Assembly: GCA_946628865.1 (NCBI GenBank)
Contig: CAMOXE010000053.1
Span: 1-6,709, forward strand
Direction: 5' to 3'
Length of the DNA stretch: 6,709 bases
Source of the DNA: an uncultured Clostridia bacterium
GTDB taxonomy: Bacteria > Bacillota > Clostridia > Christensenellales > Borkfalkiaceae
The position numbers and the translations under genes are program-made. Positions 1-6,190 of this stretch are shown piece after piece. A model generated the notes under the pieces. The model worked only from the letters and a program-made list of their open reading frames with translations, did not search any database and was not told the DNA's origin. The first letter of the stretch is position 1, and every line of letters starts with the position of its first letter.

Positions 1-759
1 AAACGGAAGTACGGGGATAGTATCGACGATATTTTAAAATTTGCCTCAAACGCCGAAGAAGAATACGATAAACTCGTGAATTACGACGAAGAATTTGAAA
101 AGGCAACGAAACGAAGATCAGAACTTATTTCGCGCTTAAATGAGGAATACGACGAATTGTCAAAACTAAGGCGCGTCGGTGCGGAAAATTTAGCCGATAA
201 AGTTAAAGAACAACTTCGGGAACTCGGAATGAAAAACGCTGATTTCAAAATAGACTTTACGGGTTTTTCATATGCCGACGAGCCGCCGTATAAAGTCGGC
301 GGGGACGAGATAGAGTTTTTATTTTCCGCAAACCTCGGCGAGCCTGTTAAACCTCTATCAAAGATCATAAGCGGCGGCGAAATGAGCCGATTTATGCTTT
401 CGTTAAAAGTGATTATCTCTTATTTTCAAGAAATTTCGACTTACGTTTTCGACGAGATAGACGCAGGCTTAAGCGGCGAGACGTCAAAAACCGTCGCGGA
501 AAAATTCGCTAAAATCGCTAAAAATACTCAAGTTATTGCGATTTCTCACTTGCCTCAGATTTGCGCGATGTCGGACGCCGCGCTTAAGATCGAAAAGCAC
601 GAACAAGACGGTAAAACTTTTACGAGCGTAAAATTATTAAACGAAAACGATAAGCGAAACGAAATAATAAGGATCATAGGCAGTTCGGATACCGACGCGG
701 CGAGAAAACTTGCGGACGAGATATTAAATTCCGCGTCTGCTTTTAAAAAGAAACTCTGA
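1..759 (+). CDS. recN: DNA repair protein RecN, C-terminal part (5' end outside window)
   Basis: RecN is an SMC-like ATPase that acts early in double-strand break repair by recombination. The frame is open from base 1 to the TGA at 757-759, giving 252 visible residues; the N-terminal ATPase half with the Walker A motif lies outside the window. Visible residues 1-75 are charged and helical, fitting the end of the coiled coil. Then come the ABC signature SGGEMSR (visible residues 124-130), Walker B with D-loop YVFDEIDAGLSG (148-159) and the H-loop ISHLPQICAMSD (181-192, His183). The tail IIGSSDTDAARKLADEIL is typical of RecN. A GTG at 76 could be read as a start, but the RecN-like sequence continues upstream of it (KRKYG...), so this is a gene cut by the window edge, not a short gene. 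The recN-spoIVB order matches Bacillus and Clostridium. Identification is firm from the motifs and the neighbour. Confidence 0.95.
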   Translation, partial: KRKYGDSIDDILKFASNAEEEYDKLVNYDEEFEKATKRRSELISRLNEEYDELSKLRRVGAENLADKVKEQLRELGMKNADFKIDFTGFSYADEPPYKVGGDEIEFLFSANLGEPVKPLSKIISGGEMSRFMLSLKVIISYFQEISTYVFDEIDAGLSGETSKTVAEKFAKIAKNTQVIAISHLPQICAMSDAALKIEKHEQDGKTFTSVKLLNENDKRNEIIRIIGSSDTDAARKLADEILNSASAFKKKL

Positions 760-761
760 TT

Positions 762-791
762 ACATATTCTCCGTATTTTGCGCCATACTTA
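762..791 (+). promoter_or_regulatory. Possible sporulation-sigma promoter of spoIVB
   Basis: ACATATT at 762-768 and CATACTTA at 784-791 are separated by 15 bases. This resembles the sigma-E pattern (KMATATT / CATACAMT). Read as ACATA with a 17-base gap to CATACTT, it is close to the sigma-G pattern, the factor that drives spoIVB in the B. subtilis forespore. A start near 797 would give a leader of about 13 nt that still contains the GGAGG site. The match is partial and judged by eye, so the sigma factor is undecided. Confidence 0.33.
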
Positions 792-808
792 TATCACTAC
801 GGAGGATA
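765..808 (+). promoter_or_regulatory. Hairpin enclosing the spoIVB ribosome binding site
   Basis: Bases 765-775 (TATTCTCCGTA) can pair with 798-808 (TACGGAGGATA) over 11 bp with one G-U pair, leaving a 22-nt loop. The right arm contains the entire Shine-Dalgarno sequence GGAGG (801-805), four bases before the ATG at 810. The complementarity is seen directly; its effect on translation is inferred. A transcript starting in the loop, as from the candidate promoter here, would lack the left arm. No U-tract follows, so this is not a terminator. Confidence 0.5.
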
Positions 809-809
809 A

Positions 810-1799
810 ATGAAAAATTTTAAAAAAATCATATTTGTAATTGCCGCTGCGGTAATACTTTTCGGAATTTCCGTTGCGAATAACGTTGTATTTGCCGCAG
901 AAACCGAATTATACGTCGGCGGTTTCGCGTCGGGTTTTACTATTAAGCCCGACGGGGCTTATATAATAGGTCTAAGCGACGTAATAACCGAAGAAAGTGT
1001 AGATTCTCCCGCTAAAAACGCAGATTTAAGGGTGGGAGATATTATTTTGACCATAGGCGGAGATAGGATCGTCGACGCATTGTCTTTAGCGGGCGCACTC
1101 GCCAAATCCGACGGCGGGCCGGTAGAAATAGTCGTAAGACGCGGAGATGAAGAACAGAAGAAATTTATTACGCCTAAAAAGGATAAAACGGGCGCGTATA
1201 AACTCGGAGTTTTGGTCCGCGACGACCTGAGCGGTATCGGTACGATGACGTACTTTACCGAGGACGGAAAATTCGCCGCGCTCGGACACCCGGTTCTAAA
1301 CGAGCGCAACGAGATAATAAAAATCTCTTTCGGAACTTCCTTTCTATGTTCGATAATAGGCTTAAACAAGGGCGTTAAGGGAAAAGCGGGGGAACTAAAG
1401 GGTATTTTTATCGACGACGGAATAATCGGTAAAATAACCGAAAACCGCGACACGGGCATTTACGGCGAGGCTGATAAGTCGTTCGATTACAAAAAATATC
1501 CCAAAATGCAAATAGGCTCTCCGTCGGTAGGAAAAGCGACGATTTTAACGTGTATCGACGGAACGGAAACAAAAGAATATTCTATAGATATAATAAAAGT
1601 CGATAAAAACAACAAAGAGAATAAAAATCTGGTTATCGGCGTTACGGACGGAGAACTCAAAAAACTTACCGGCGGAATTTTGCAAGGAATGAGCGGCAGT
1701 CCGATAATTCAAGACGGCAAGATAGTCGGTGCGGTAACGCACGTCTTTATAAACGATCCGACTAAGGGCTACGGAATTACTATAGCAAACATGCTGTAG
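810..1799 (+). CDS. spoIVB: SpoIVB serine peptidase (family S55), stage IV sporulation protein B
   Basis: SpoIVB is made in the forespore and acts in the space between the two forespore membranes. In B. subtilis it cleaves SpoIVFA, which frees SpoIVFB to process pro-sigma-K in the mother cell. The 329-residue protein starts with a membrane segment (about residues 7-26, possible cleavage after VFA). A PDZ domain follows (about 35-118, including VDSPAKNADLRVGDIILTIGG), then the S55 peptidase domain. The catalytic triad is complete: His160 in LGHPV, Asp280 in VTDGEL and Ser295 in GMSGSP. The Asp-Ser spacing of 15 equals that of B. subtilis Asp363 and Ser378. It is shorter than the B. subtilis protein (about 425 residues), mostly through the N-terminal part. 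The ATG at 810 is chosen because GGAGG lies just upstream and the signal segment begins there. It follows recN by 50 bases, as expected, but spo0A does not follow it. Confidence 0.96.
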   Translation: MKNFKKIIFVIAAAVILFGISVANNVVFAAETELYVGGFASGFTIKPDGAYIIGLSDVITEESVDSPAKNADLRVGDIILTIGGDRIVDALSLAGALAKSDGGPVEIVVRRGDEEQKKFITPKKDKTGAYKLGVLVRDDLSGIGTMTYFTEDGKFAALGHPVLNERNEIIKISFGTSFLCSIIGLNKGVKGKAGELKGIFIDDGIIGKITENRDTGIYGEADKSFDYKKYPKMQIGSPSVGKATILTCIDGTETKEYSIDIIKVDKNNKENKNLVIGVTDGELKKLTGGILQGMSGSPIIQDGKIVGAVTHVFINDPTKGYGITIANML

Positions 1800-1828
1800 A
1801 CATAAAACTACAAAATACCTCATAAATT
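1800..1828 (+). promoter_or_regulatory. Possible sigma-E-type promoter of spoIIM
   Basis: ACATAAA (1800-1806) and CATAAATT (1821-1828), 14 bases apart, loosely fit the sigma-E pattern (KMATATT / CATACAMT). In B. subtilis spoIIM belongs to the mother-cell sigma-E regulon. The -10-like element coincides with the left arm of the hairpin that hides the spoIIM ribosome binding site, so a start near 1834-1835 would fall in its loop. The -35 element is weak and this is a visual match only. Confidence 0.28.
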
Positions 1829-1855
1829 ATTATACGGAATTTATGAGGTGTTTTT
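1812..1855 (+). terminator. Terminator-like hairpin that also covers the spoIIM ribosome binding site
   Basis: ACCTCATAAATT (1817-1828) and AATTTATGAGGT (1838-1849) form a perfect 12-bp stem with a 9-nt loop. A G-U pair and four A-T pairs can extend it to 1812-1854. It is followed by G and five T, the layout of an intrinsic terminator after spoIVB, although the stem has few G-C pairs. The only Shine-Dalgarno sequence for spoIIM, GAGGTG (1845-1850), lies in the right arm, and the T-tract directly abuts the ATG at 1856. The element could therefore act as terminator, translation lock or both. Confidence 0.6.
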
Positions 1856-2452
1856 ATGTCCGAAATTGTTTCAAAAGCCGTCTCTTCCTTAAAGCGGAAT
1901 TATAAAATGCTGCTCTTGTCGGGAATATTTTACATCGGCGGCATTGTAATAGGAGTTATATATTATTTCAGCAAGAATTTGGACGCAACCTTTCTAAGAC
2001 ACGTTTTTAAGTTTTACAATAATATTGTAGACTGCTCGGTTTCACCGCTCTCGACTTTTTTTATTCGGCTTGCGATTGACGTCGGGTACGTCGCGATTGT
2101 GTTTGCTCTTTCGTTTACTGTTTTTACATATCCTATTACCTTACTTTTCATTGCGTACAGAGGCGCGATAATAGGCTGTATTGCCGGATTATTTATTCAC
2201 TCGTTCGGATTTAACGGTGTGGCGGTTTATTTTACAGTAATTTTGCCGCAAAACTTAATAGTAACGGCAGGGTTGACGGCAATTTTTGTTTTAAATTTCG
2301 ATTACGTCGTAAATAAGCCTTCAAAATGTAAGTTAAAAATCGAATTAATGCTTAAAAATTGTTTATTGGGTTTTATAATTTGTTCGGTCGGCGCGATATA
2401 CGAGTTGTTTATCACAGTCATAGTAATACGTCCGATGAATTTTTATTTCTGA
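1856..2452 (+). CDS. spoIIM: SpoIIM, stage II sporulation membrane protein
   Basis: SpoIIM is the polytopic membrane member of the SpoIID-SpoIIM-SpoIIP machine, in which SpoIID and SpoIIP cut peptidoglycan so that the mother-cell membrane can move around the forespore. The 198-residue protein is very hydrophobic, with about five membrane segments (near residues 17-38, 72-92, 95-115, 121-147 and 166-190). Family-like features are the YRGAIIGC stretch before a membrane turn (101-108), ILPQNLI (129-135), and a late glutamate in the last helix (Glu183). B. subtilis SpoIIM has 214 residues, so the length fits. The ATG at 1856 has GAGGTG five bases upstream, inside a hairpin. Its neighbours spoIVB and dacF, both sporulation-linked, support the call. 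Identity rests on topology, partial motifs and context rather than on catalytic residues, so it is slightly less certain than its neighbours. Confidence 0.88.
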   Translation: MSEIVSKAVSSLKRNYKMLLLSGIFYIGGIVIGVIYYFSKNLDATFLRHVFKFYNNIVDCSVSPLSTFFIRLAIDVGYVAIVFALSFTVFTYPITLLFIAYRGAIIGCIAGLFIHSFGFNGVAVYFTVILPQNLIVTAGLTAIFVLNFDYVVNKPSKCKLKIELMLKNCLLGFIICSVGAIYELFITVIVIRPMNFYF

Positions 2453-2501
2453 ATAATATTTAAAATATTACGAAAAATAGTATTATAATACGGAGGTTAA
2501 A

Positions 2502-3653
2502 ATGAAAAAACTGTTTTTCGTAATTCCGATCGCGATAGCGACTGTTTTTATCGGTCTGCGCTCGGAAACTGCTAAGGCTGACGCCGATTTGCAAATCAAT
2601 TCCCGCTCCGCAATTCTTCTCGATTACGACAGCGGAACGGTAATATATTCCAAGAACGAAACCGATAAACTGACGATTGCGAGCATGACGAAGATAATGC
2701 TTTTGAATTTATGCTTTGAAAAGTTGGAAGATGGTGAATTTTCGCTTAGCGATAAAATAACCGTCAGTAAACGTGCAAGCGGTATGGGCGGTTCGCAGGT
2801 TTTTTTAGAAGAAAATAAGCCGTACTCAGCCGATCAATTATTAAAAAGCATAGTCGTTGCGTCCGCTAACGACGCGTCGCTTGCAATGGCTGAAAGACTG
2901 TTCGGCAGCGAAGAAAACTGCGTCGAAGCGATGAACGCGAAGTGCAAGGAGTGGAATTTAGCAAACACTTTGTTCTCAAATTGTACGGGACTCCCGAAAC
3001 CTACGCAATATTCTTGCGCAAAAGACGTCGCAATCATGCTGAAAAATCTGCTTTCGCATAAAGATTATTTCAATTATTCAAAAATCTGGATCGACGAAAT
3101 CGAACACGAGGGCGGTAGAAAAACCGAAATCAATAACACGAATAAACTAATACGCTTTTACGAGGGCTGCGACGGCGGCAAGACGGGTTATACCGCCGAA
3201 TCCGGATTCTGCCTTGCGTCGACCGCAAAACGCGGCGCAATGCGACTTGTATCAGTCGTAATAAAGGCAACCGACAGTAAAGCGAGGTTTGCCGACAGTT
3301 CGACGCTTTTAAATTACGGATTTGAAAATTATAACAGTAAAATGGTTATCGATTCTTCAAAACCGCTCGACGTTACCGCAAAGATCGAAAAGGGCGTAAA
3401 AAAGAGCGCCGAGATTGTTCCCGAACGCGATTTATTCGTGTTTGCAAAGAAAGGCGATAAGGACAAAATAAGCGTCGATTTTAAGCCGAATAATGCGGTA
3501 GCGCCTATAAAAAAAGGCGATAAATTAGGCGAACTCATCGTGTTTAAAGACAACGTGGAATACGGCAGGGTAAACGCGGTTTCCTGTTGCGATATAGACG
3601 AAAAAACCTATTTCGATTATATCAAAGATATTGCTCAAAATTGGCAGATATAA
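2502..3653 (+). CDS. dacF: D-alanyl-D-alanine carboxypeptidase, DacF/PBP5 type (peptidase S11)
   Basis: This exported penicillin-binding protein removes the terminal D-alanine from peptidoglycan stem peptides and so limits cross-linking. The 383-residue precursor has a signal peptide (about 1-26, likely cleaved after AKA). The three active-site motifs are complete: SMTK with Ser61 and Lys64, SAN with Ser121, and KTG at 227-229. A beta-rich C-terminal PBP5-like domain spans about 285-365. The last 15 residues (from YFDYIKD) may form a short membrane-anchoring helix, but this is weak. Length is close to B. subtilis DacF (389). The ATG at 2502 follows GGAGG (2492-2496) by five bases. It lies 49 bases after spoIIM, and unlike spoIVB and spoIIM its ribosome binding site has no complementary upstream sequence. 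Enzyme class is certain; naming it dacF rather than dacB or dacA rests on the sporulation context. Confidence 0.9.
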   Translation: MKKLFFVIPIAIATVFIGLRSETAKADADLQINSRSAILLDYDSGTVIYSKNETDKLTIASMTKIMLLNLCFEKLEDGEFSLSDKITVSKRASGMGGSQVFLEENKPYSADQLLKSIVVASANDASLAMAERLFGSEENCVEAMNAKCKEWNLANTLFSNCTGLPKPTQYSCAKDVAIMLKNLLSHKDYFNYSKIWIDEIEHEGGRKTEINNTNKLIRFYEGCDGGKTGYTAESGFCLASTAKRGAMRLVSVVIKATDSKARFADSSTLLNYGFENYNSKMVIDSSKPLDVTAKIEKGVKKSAEIVPERDLFVFAKKGDKDKISVDFKPNNAVAPIKKGDKLGELIVFKDNVEYGRVNAVSCCDIDEKTYFDYIKDIAQNWQI

Positions 3654-3688
3654 ATAAAGCGTAAAATTTCGCTTGAAAATATTTATAA

Positions 3689-3730
3689 AGCATATAAGAA
3701 CTCCGCTTAAAAGCGGAGTTCTTATATGCT
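3689..3730. terminator. Bidirectional terminator between convergent dacF and hflX
   Basis: A perfect inverted repeat with 20-bp arms (3689-3708 and 3711-3730) and a 2-base centre; the real loop will be wider, around TTAAAA. The GC-rich core is CTCCGC/GCGGAG. Reading leftward, a T-rich stretch (TTATAAATATTTT) follows; reading rightward, the tail is the weaker TTATATGCT. It lies 35 bases after dacF, and its right half contains the hflX stop codon and last two sense codons. It most likely ends both transcription units. Confidence 0.82.
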
Positions 3731-4972
3731 CGTAAACTTTGTGACGAAAGTGTTTTTAACAACAACGCGAATCAGCGCGCAATCGTCCGAGTATGATATA
3801 TCGTAACTTTCGGCGTAATCCGCCGTGGCATAGAATTTGCTTATCTTTTCAATCGGAATTTTTATATCGATAAACGAGTAGTCGCTTTTCACGGCGGAGG
3901 CTATTCGTCCTTTTAATTCGTCTATCCCCGTATTGTCCTTAGCGGATATTAAAATCGCGTCGTTTGGCAATCCGTTAAAATTACATATTTTATCGCATTT
4001 ATTTAAAACTTTTATGATGGGTGAATTACACCCTAAAGCGCGTAAAGTCTGTTCTGTTACCGAAAACTGGTTTGCGAAATTTGCACTTGCGTCGGCAACG
4101 TTTAAAATGACGTCGGCATTTGCGGCGCTCTCTAACGTCGATTTAAACGCCTCGATAAGTTCGGTCGGTATGTTTCTGATGAAGCCGACCGTATCTATCA
4201 TTATCACGCTGAAATCCCCGAGATCGATTTTTCTCGCCGTTGGGTCGAGCGTCGCAAAAAGTTTGTCCTCTGCCGGTATATCGCTCCCGGAGAGTAAATT
4301 TAAAAGGGTAGACTTACCCGCGTTGGTATATCCGGTAAGCGCAACTGTTATAGCATGGTTCTTTTCCCTACGTTTTGTAGAGAGATTGCGCCGCGTTTCT
4401 ATTTCGGCAAGAGCGGTTTTAATCGCGTTTATGCGCCTGCGGATATGACGTCTATCTGTCTCGAGTCTCGTTTCTCCGGGACCTCTCGTGCCTATGCCTC
4501 CGCCGAGTCTCGAAAGAGCCTCGCCTTTACCTTTTAAGCGAGGATAAATATATTCGAGTTGAGCAAGTTCGACCTGGAGTTTTCCCTCTTTGGTAAACGC
4601 GTTTTTAGCGAATATATCCAAAATCAAAGTAGGGCGGTCGATTACTTTTATACCGCCGAGGATATTGGATATGTTTAGGACTTGGGACGGGGAGAGTTCG
4701 CCGTCGAATACCGCCATGTCGGCGCCGACGCGCTCTATTTCGGATTTTACTTCCTCGATTTTTCCCTCGCCCATAAACGTAGACGGGGTTACCGAGCGAA
4801 TTTTTTGCGACGTAACGCCTACTACGTCCGCTCCTGCGGTTTTTAGCAGGGCGGTACATTCTTCCAAACGCTCCGTTTCGTCCGTATCGGCGTTATTAAA
4901 AATCGGAATAAGTATGTAAGCCCTTTCGTAAAACTCTTTATTTTTATCGATAACTTCTGTTGTTTTACTCAT
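3722..4972 (-). CDS. hflX: GTPase HflX, ribosome-splitting/50S-binding stress factor
   Basis: HflX is a translation-factor-class GTPase that binds the 50S subunit and splits stalled ribosomes, notably under heat and antibiotic stress. The 416-residue protein has the usual domain order. The N-terminal HflX domain (about 36-120) contains FMGEGKIEEVK (66-76) and ELSPSQ (92-97). A helical linker includes EGKLQVELAQLEY and RLGGGIGTRGPGETRLE. In the G domain, G1 is GYTNAGKST (214-222), G2 FATLDPTAR (239-247), G3 DTVGF (260-264), G4 NKCD (324-327) and G5 SAK (343-345). A small C-terminal domain ends the protein. All nucleotide-binding motifs are intact. Small deviations are FDGEL and VIDRP, where HflX proteins usually have an acidic or amide residue and VIDRT. 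The ATG at 4972 overlaps the end of the upstream recombinase gene; only a weak AAGG-like site precedes it, suggesting translational coupling. The stop codon lies within the shared terminator hairpin. Confidence 0.97.
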   Translation of the reverse strand: MSKTTEVIDKNKEFYERAYILIPIFNNADTDETERLEECTALLKTAGADVVGVTSQKIRSVTPSTFMGEGKIEEVKSEIERVGADMAVFDGELSPSQVLNISNILGGIKVIDRPTLILDIFAKNAFTKEGKLQVELAQLEYIYPRLKGKGEALSRLGGGIGTRGPGETRLETDRRHIRRRINAIKTALAEIETRRNLSTKRREKNHAITVALTGYTNAGKSTLLNLLSGSDIPAEDKLFATLDPTARKIDLGDFSVIMIDTVGFIRNIPTELIEAFKSTLESAANADVILNVADASANFANQFSVTEQTLRALGCNSPIIKVLNKCDKICNFNGLPNDAILISAKDNTGIDELKGRIASAVKSDYSFIDIKIPIEKISKFYATADYAESYDISYSDDCALIRVVVKNTFVTKFTSI

Positions 4973-6029
4973 TTTTTTCGCCTTTTAAATTGATGGCGGC
5001 TGCGGATTTTTTTCTTGAATCCTGACTAATTGCCGCGTAATGCTTTCTCGTCGTGTTTACGTCTTTATGACCTAAAAAATCGGATACGGCGTAAATATCT
5101 CCGGTCTGACGATAGAGGTTTGTTCCGAAAGTAGAGCGCAGTTTATGCGGCGTAATCTTTTTCAGAGGCGTAACCTTTGCCGCATAATTTTTAACGAGAA
5201 CTTCGACCGTCCTCGTCGCAATGCGCCGATATTTCAGCGATATAAACATAGCGTCGTCATCGGGATGTAATTTCTTTAAGTCATAACGGTAATCAAGCCA
5301 ATCGTATAGCGCGTTTTTTACTTCGTCGTTAAAGTAGAGTATTGTTCTGTTTCCGCCTTTTCGGGTTACGACGAAACTGTTTTTGTCAAAATCGAAATCG
5401 CTTACGTTTAAGCCCACAAGTTCGCTGACTCTTATGCCTGTGCCTAAAAATAGCGATAATATAGCGTAATCTCTTACCTTTAATTTATTGTGGTAAACGT
5501 TTTTCTTGCCATCGAAAACGTCGTCGCTCTCGGCAAATTCCAACAATCGTTTTACTTCGTCGTTTTCAAGTCGTATAATCTCTTTTTCGTGTATTTTCGG
5601 GGTAGCGACCTTAGAAGCGACGTTACTTTTTATCATATCTTTATTATAAAAATACTTATACATGGCGCGGATCGCGGATAATTTTCTTGCCTTTCCCGTA
5701 TCGTCGCATGATTCTTCTTTTCCGCCGAAAGAGTAGTGCGAGAGATAGTTTAAAAACCTCTCTATTTCATACGCCTTTATTTCTTCGAGTATTGTAATTT
5801 CCATTTTTTCTATCGCGATTTGTTTTACTTTTGAGACAAAATCAAAGAAAATTCTTAAATCGTAAGCGTAGTTTAATCTCGTCAAAGCGGAAGTATTGTT
5901 GCTCGTCCCGTAGAAAAATTCAGCGGCAAAGTCGGGGAGTTCGTAAATTATCTCCTCCGTTTTGTCGTCCGTGCGTTCCTTTCTCTGAGCGTAATAGTCG
6001 TTATTGATTTTTTGTTCGGGTTTTTCCAT
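4965..6029 (-). CDS. Tyrosine recombinase, XerC/XerD-like integrase family
   Basis: Site-specific recombinase that cuts and rejoins DNA through a covalent 3'-phosphotyrosine bond. The 354-residue protein has a SAM-like core-binding domain (about 33-140) and a C-terminal catalytic domain with every active-site residue present: Arg200 in GTGIRVSEL, Lys224 in the TRKGGN hairpin, His295 and Arg298 in PHKLRS, His321 in LGHKD, and Tyr331 in TTRKHY. It is longer than typical XerC/XerD (about 300) because of a charged N-terminal tail of about 32 residues and a 23-residue C-terminal tail. Tyr331 lies ten residues after His321, against nine in E. coli XerC and XerD as I recall them, so its target may not be dif. 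The ATG at 6029 has a good site, AAGGTGAT (6042-6035). A possible -10 on this strand is TATTAT (6078-6073), without a clear -35. Co-transcription with hflX and the absence of phage genes favour a housekeeping or regulatory role over an integrase of a mobile element, but this is inference. Confidence 0.9.
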   Translation of the reverse strand: MEKPEQKINNDYYAQRKERTDDKTEEIIYELPDFAAEFFYGTSNNTSALTRLNYAYDLRIFFDFVSKVKQIAIEKMEITILEEIKAYEIERFLNYLSHYSFGGKEESCDDTGKARKLSAIRAMYKYFYNKDMIKSNVASKVATPKIHEKEIIRLENDEVKRLLEFAESDDVFDGKKNVYHNKLKVRDYAILSLFLGTGIRVSELVGLNVSDFDFDKNSFVVTRKGGNRTILYFNDEVKNALYDWLDYRYDLKKLHPDDDAMFISLKYRRIATRTVEVLVKNYAAKVTPLKKITPHKLRSTFGTNLYRQTGDIYAVSDFLGHKDVNTTRKHYAAISQDSRKKSAAAINLKGEKNE

Positions 6030-6084
6030 AAAAAATCACCTTAATATATGAAATGGGTTGCCGCCTTTTCAGATAATAAATAAA

Positions 6085-6145
6085 TTTTGCGCACATATTT
6101 AAATCTTTTATCATTGCGTAAAATACAGGTTTTGCGCAATGATAA
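6085..6145. repeat. Dyad and TTTTGCGCA repeats in the divergent intergenic region, candidate operator
   Basis: TTATCATTGCG (6108-6118) and CGCAATGATAA (6135-6145) are exact inverted copies. Pairing can continue inward through one G-T and four A-T pairs to a 6-base loop, giving a stem of about 16 bp. TTTTGCGCA occurs at 6085-6093 and again at 6130-6138, with an inverted near-copy TGCGTAAAA at 6115-6123. No T-tract follows on either strand, so it is not an intrinsic terminator. The dyad centre is about 98 bp from the recombinase start and 100 bp from the padR-type -35, so a regulator bound here could affect both. Function is inferred. Confidence 0.5.
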
Positions 6146-6190
6146 GGCTACAATTTAATATTACAGCAAAATCTGCGATAAGTCAAGCGT

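Noticed and set aside
76..759. GTG at 76 as the start of a complete 227-residue protein
   Set aside because: The frame is open to base 1 and the upstream codons read as RecN (KRKYG...), so the gene is truncated by the window edge.
959..1459. Long reading frame on the minus strand inside spoIVB, with similar ones at 81-368, 1086-1289 and 1545-1823
   Set aside because: Proline/serine-rich shadow translations without motifs, lying opposite genes with clear family motifs.
2454..2470. AT-only palindrome (TAATATTT, A, AAATATTA) between spoIIM and dacF
   Set aside because: The centre is too tight for a hairpin and there are no G-C pairs; expected by chance in AT-rich spacer DNA.
2450..2480. TGAATA (2450-2455) with CGAAAAATAG (2471-2480) as a sigma-F/sigma-G promoter for dacF
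   Set aside because: The -35 is attractive and dacF is forespore-expressed in B. subtilis, but the -10 matches too few positions to list as a feature.
2484..2489. TATAAT just before dacF as a sigma-A -10 box
   Set aside because: A start about 7 bases downstream would fall within the GGAGG site, and no -35 is found at 16-18 bases upstream.
3657..3674. Small stem AAGCG/CGCTT after dacF
   Set aside because: Only 5 bp without a T-tract; the strong terminator lies just downstream.
3933..4919. Plus-strand frames at 3933-4448, 4355-4537 and 4590-4919 and a minus-strand frame at 4605-4859, all within hflX
   Set aside because: They overlap intact HflX GTPase motifs, show no family features and lack ribosome binding sites.
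5490..5681. Plus-strand 63-residue frame opposite the recombinase
   Set aside because: Antisense to the recombinase catalytic and linker region, with no motif or ribosome binding site.
6043..6072. Minus-strand promoter TATATT (6048-6043) with CTGAAA (6072-6067) for the recombinase
   Set aside because: The predicted start near 6036 would remove most of the AAGGTGAT ribosome binding site.
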